The notes below the pieces were generated by a model that was given only the letters and a program-made list of their open reading frames with translations, was not told the DNA's origin and did not search any database. From contig NZ_DCAO01000011.1 in assembly GCF_002311515.1 (NCBI RefSeq), positions 5,555-11,585 of the forward strand: a stretch of DNA of 6,031 nt, read 5' to 3'. This document shows, piece after piece, positions 5,645 to 6,031 of this stretch. Source of the stretch: Thalassospira sp. UBA1131 (GTDB taxonomy: Bacteria > Pseudomonadota > Alphaproteobacteria > Rhodospirillales > Thalassospiraceae). The translations under genes and the position numbers were made by a program. Positions within the stretch are counted from its first letter, which is position 1. The number at the start of each line of letters is the position of its first letter.

Positions 5645-6031
5645 TCAGCCGCTGTAGTACATGTCGAATTCGACCGGGTGCGGAGCCTGTTCGAAACGAA
5701 CGACTTCTTCCATTTTCAGTGCGATGTATGCGTCGATCAGGTCGTCGGTCATCACATCGCCTTTTTTCAGGAATTCGCGGTCTGCATCGAGGCTGTCGAG
5801 AGCTTCGTGCAGCGAACGGCAAACGGTCGGAACTTCTTTGAGCTCTTCCGGCGGAAGGTCATAGAGGTTTTTGTCCATTGCTTCGCCCGGGTGGATCTTG
5901 TTCTCGATACCATCAAGGCCAGCCATCAGCATTGCAGAGAATGCTAGATACGGGTTGGCAAGGGCATCCGGGAAGCGGATCTCAACGCGTTTGCCTTTCG
6001 GAGACGCGGTGTACGGGATACGGCAGGAAGC
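5645..6031 (-). CDS. glnA: Type I glutamine synthetase, C-terminal fragment (5' end outside the window)
   Basis: The visible 128 residues end at TGA (5647-5645) and align closely with the end of E. coli GlnA (469 residues), so about the last quarter is present. The enzyme makes glutamine from glutamate, ammonia and ATP as a cytoplasmic dodecamer, the entry point of nitrogen assimilation. Visible signatures are SCRIPY near the fragment start, the active-site stretch RVEIRFPDALANPYL (the second Arg being the substrate arginine), AGLDGIENKIHPGEAMDKN and then NLYDLPPEE. The Tyr of NLYDLPPEE (codon 5863-5861) matches the tyrosine adenylylated by GlnE, so activity is probably controlled by reversible adenylylation. 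The C-terminus HPVEFDMYYSG is normal. In many alphaproteobacteria glnB precedes glnA; here that would lie beyond the right edge. The Met codons at 5932 and 5926 are internal, not starts. Confidence 0.97.
   Translation of the reverse strand, partial: ASCRIPYTASPKGKRVEIRFPDALANPYLAFSAMLMAGLDGIENKIHPGEAMDKNLYDLPPEELKEVPTVCRSLHEALDSLDADREFLKKGDVMTDDLIDAYIALKMEEVVRFEQAPHPVEFDMYYSG

Noticed and set aside
5645..5932. A 95-codon gene starting at the Met at 5932
   Set aside because: The frame stays open to the window edge and matches GlnA throughout, so this Met is internal.
1..6031. Defence island, prophage, transposon, CRISPR or biosynthetic cluster
   Set aside because: I saw no transposase, integrase, repeat array, toxin-antitoxin pair or grouped biosynthetic genes. 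Genes and terminators are arranged as separate housekeeping or signalling units.

Overview
The window looks like ordinary chromosome from a Gram-negative alphaproteobacterium. A marine Rhodospirillales member such as Thalassospira is my best guess, from overall protein character and moderate GC judged by eye; no marker here proves the genus. No tRNA, rRNA, CRISPR array, insertion sequence or phage gene is visible. Six protein genes fill most of the sequence, two of them cut by the window edges.

Layout from left to right. A minus-strand exported alpha/beta hydrolase runs off the left edge (767 down to <1). It has its own candidate promoter and is separated by a perfect 14-bp-arm terminator (861-890) from the next minus-strand gene, an OsmC/YhfA-type protein (1324-920). 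A divergent intergenic region (1325-1523) follows and carries three inverted repeats. From it a small uncharacterised plus-strand gene (1524-1856) is transcribed. After a 181-nt gap with an operator-like inverted repeat comes a plus-strand triple-PAS GGDEF diguanylate cyclase (2038-3693), which appears to start at TTG behind a leader hairpin. It converges on a minus-strand TPR-sulfotransferase fusion (5499-3736), and only 42 nt separate the two stop codons. Beyond that lie a strong terminator (5588-5615) and the C-terminal quarter of a type I glutamine synthetase, glnA, on the minus strand (>6031-5645).

The genes do not form one pathway. Each seems to be its own transcription unit: signalling by cyclic di-GMP, sulfuryl transfer, nitrogen assimilation, thiol/peroxide chemistry and ester hydrolysis. 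The clearest points for a second look are regulatory or mechanistic: a degenerate allosteric I-site in the diguanylate cyclase, a hairpin between a Shine-Dalgarno sequence and the TTG start of the same gene, a possible leaderless promoter for the sulfotransferase, and several near-perfect palindromes in the two intergenic regions. I found no convincing undescribed multi-gene system.
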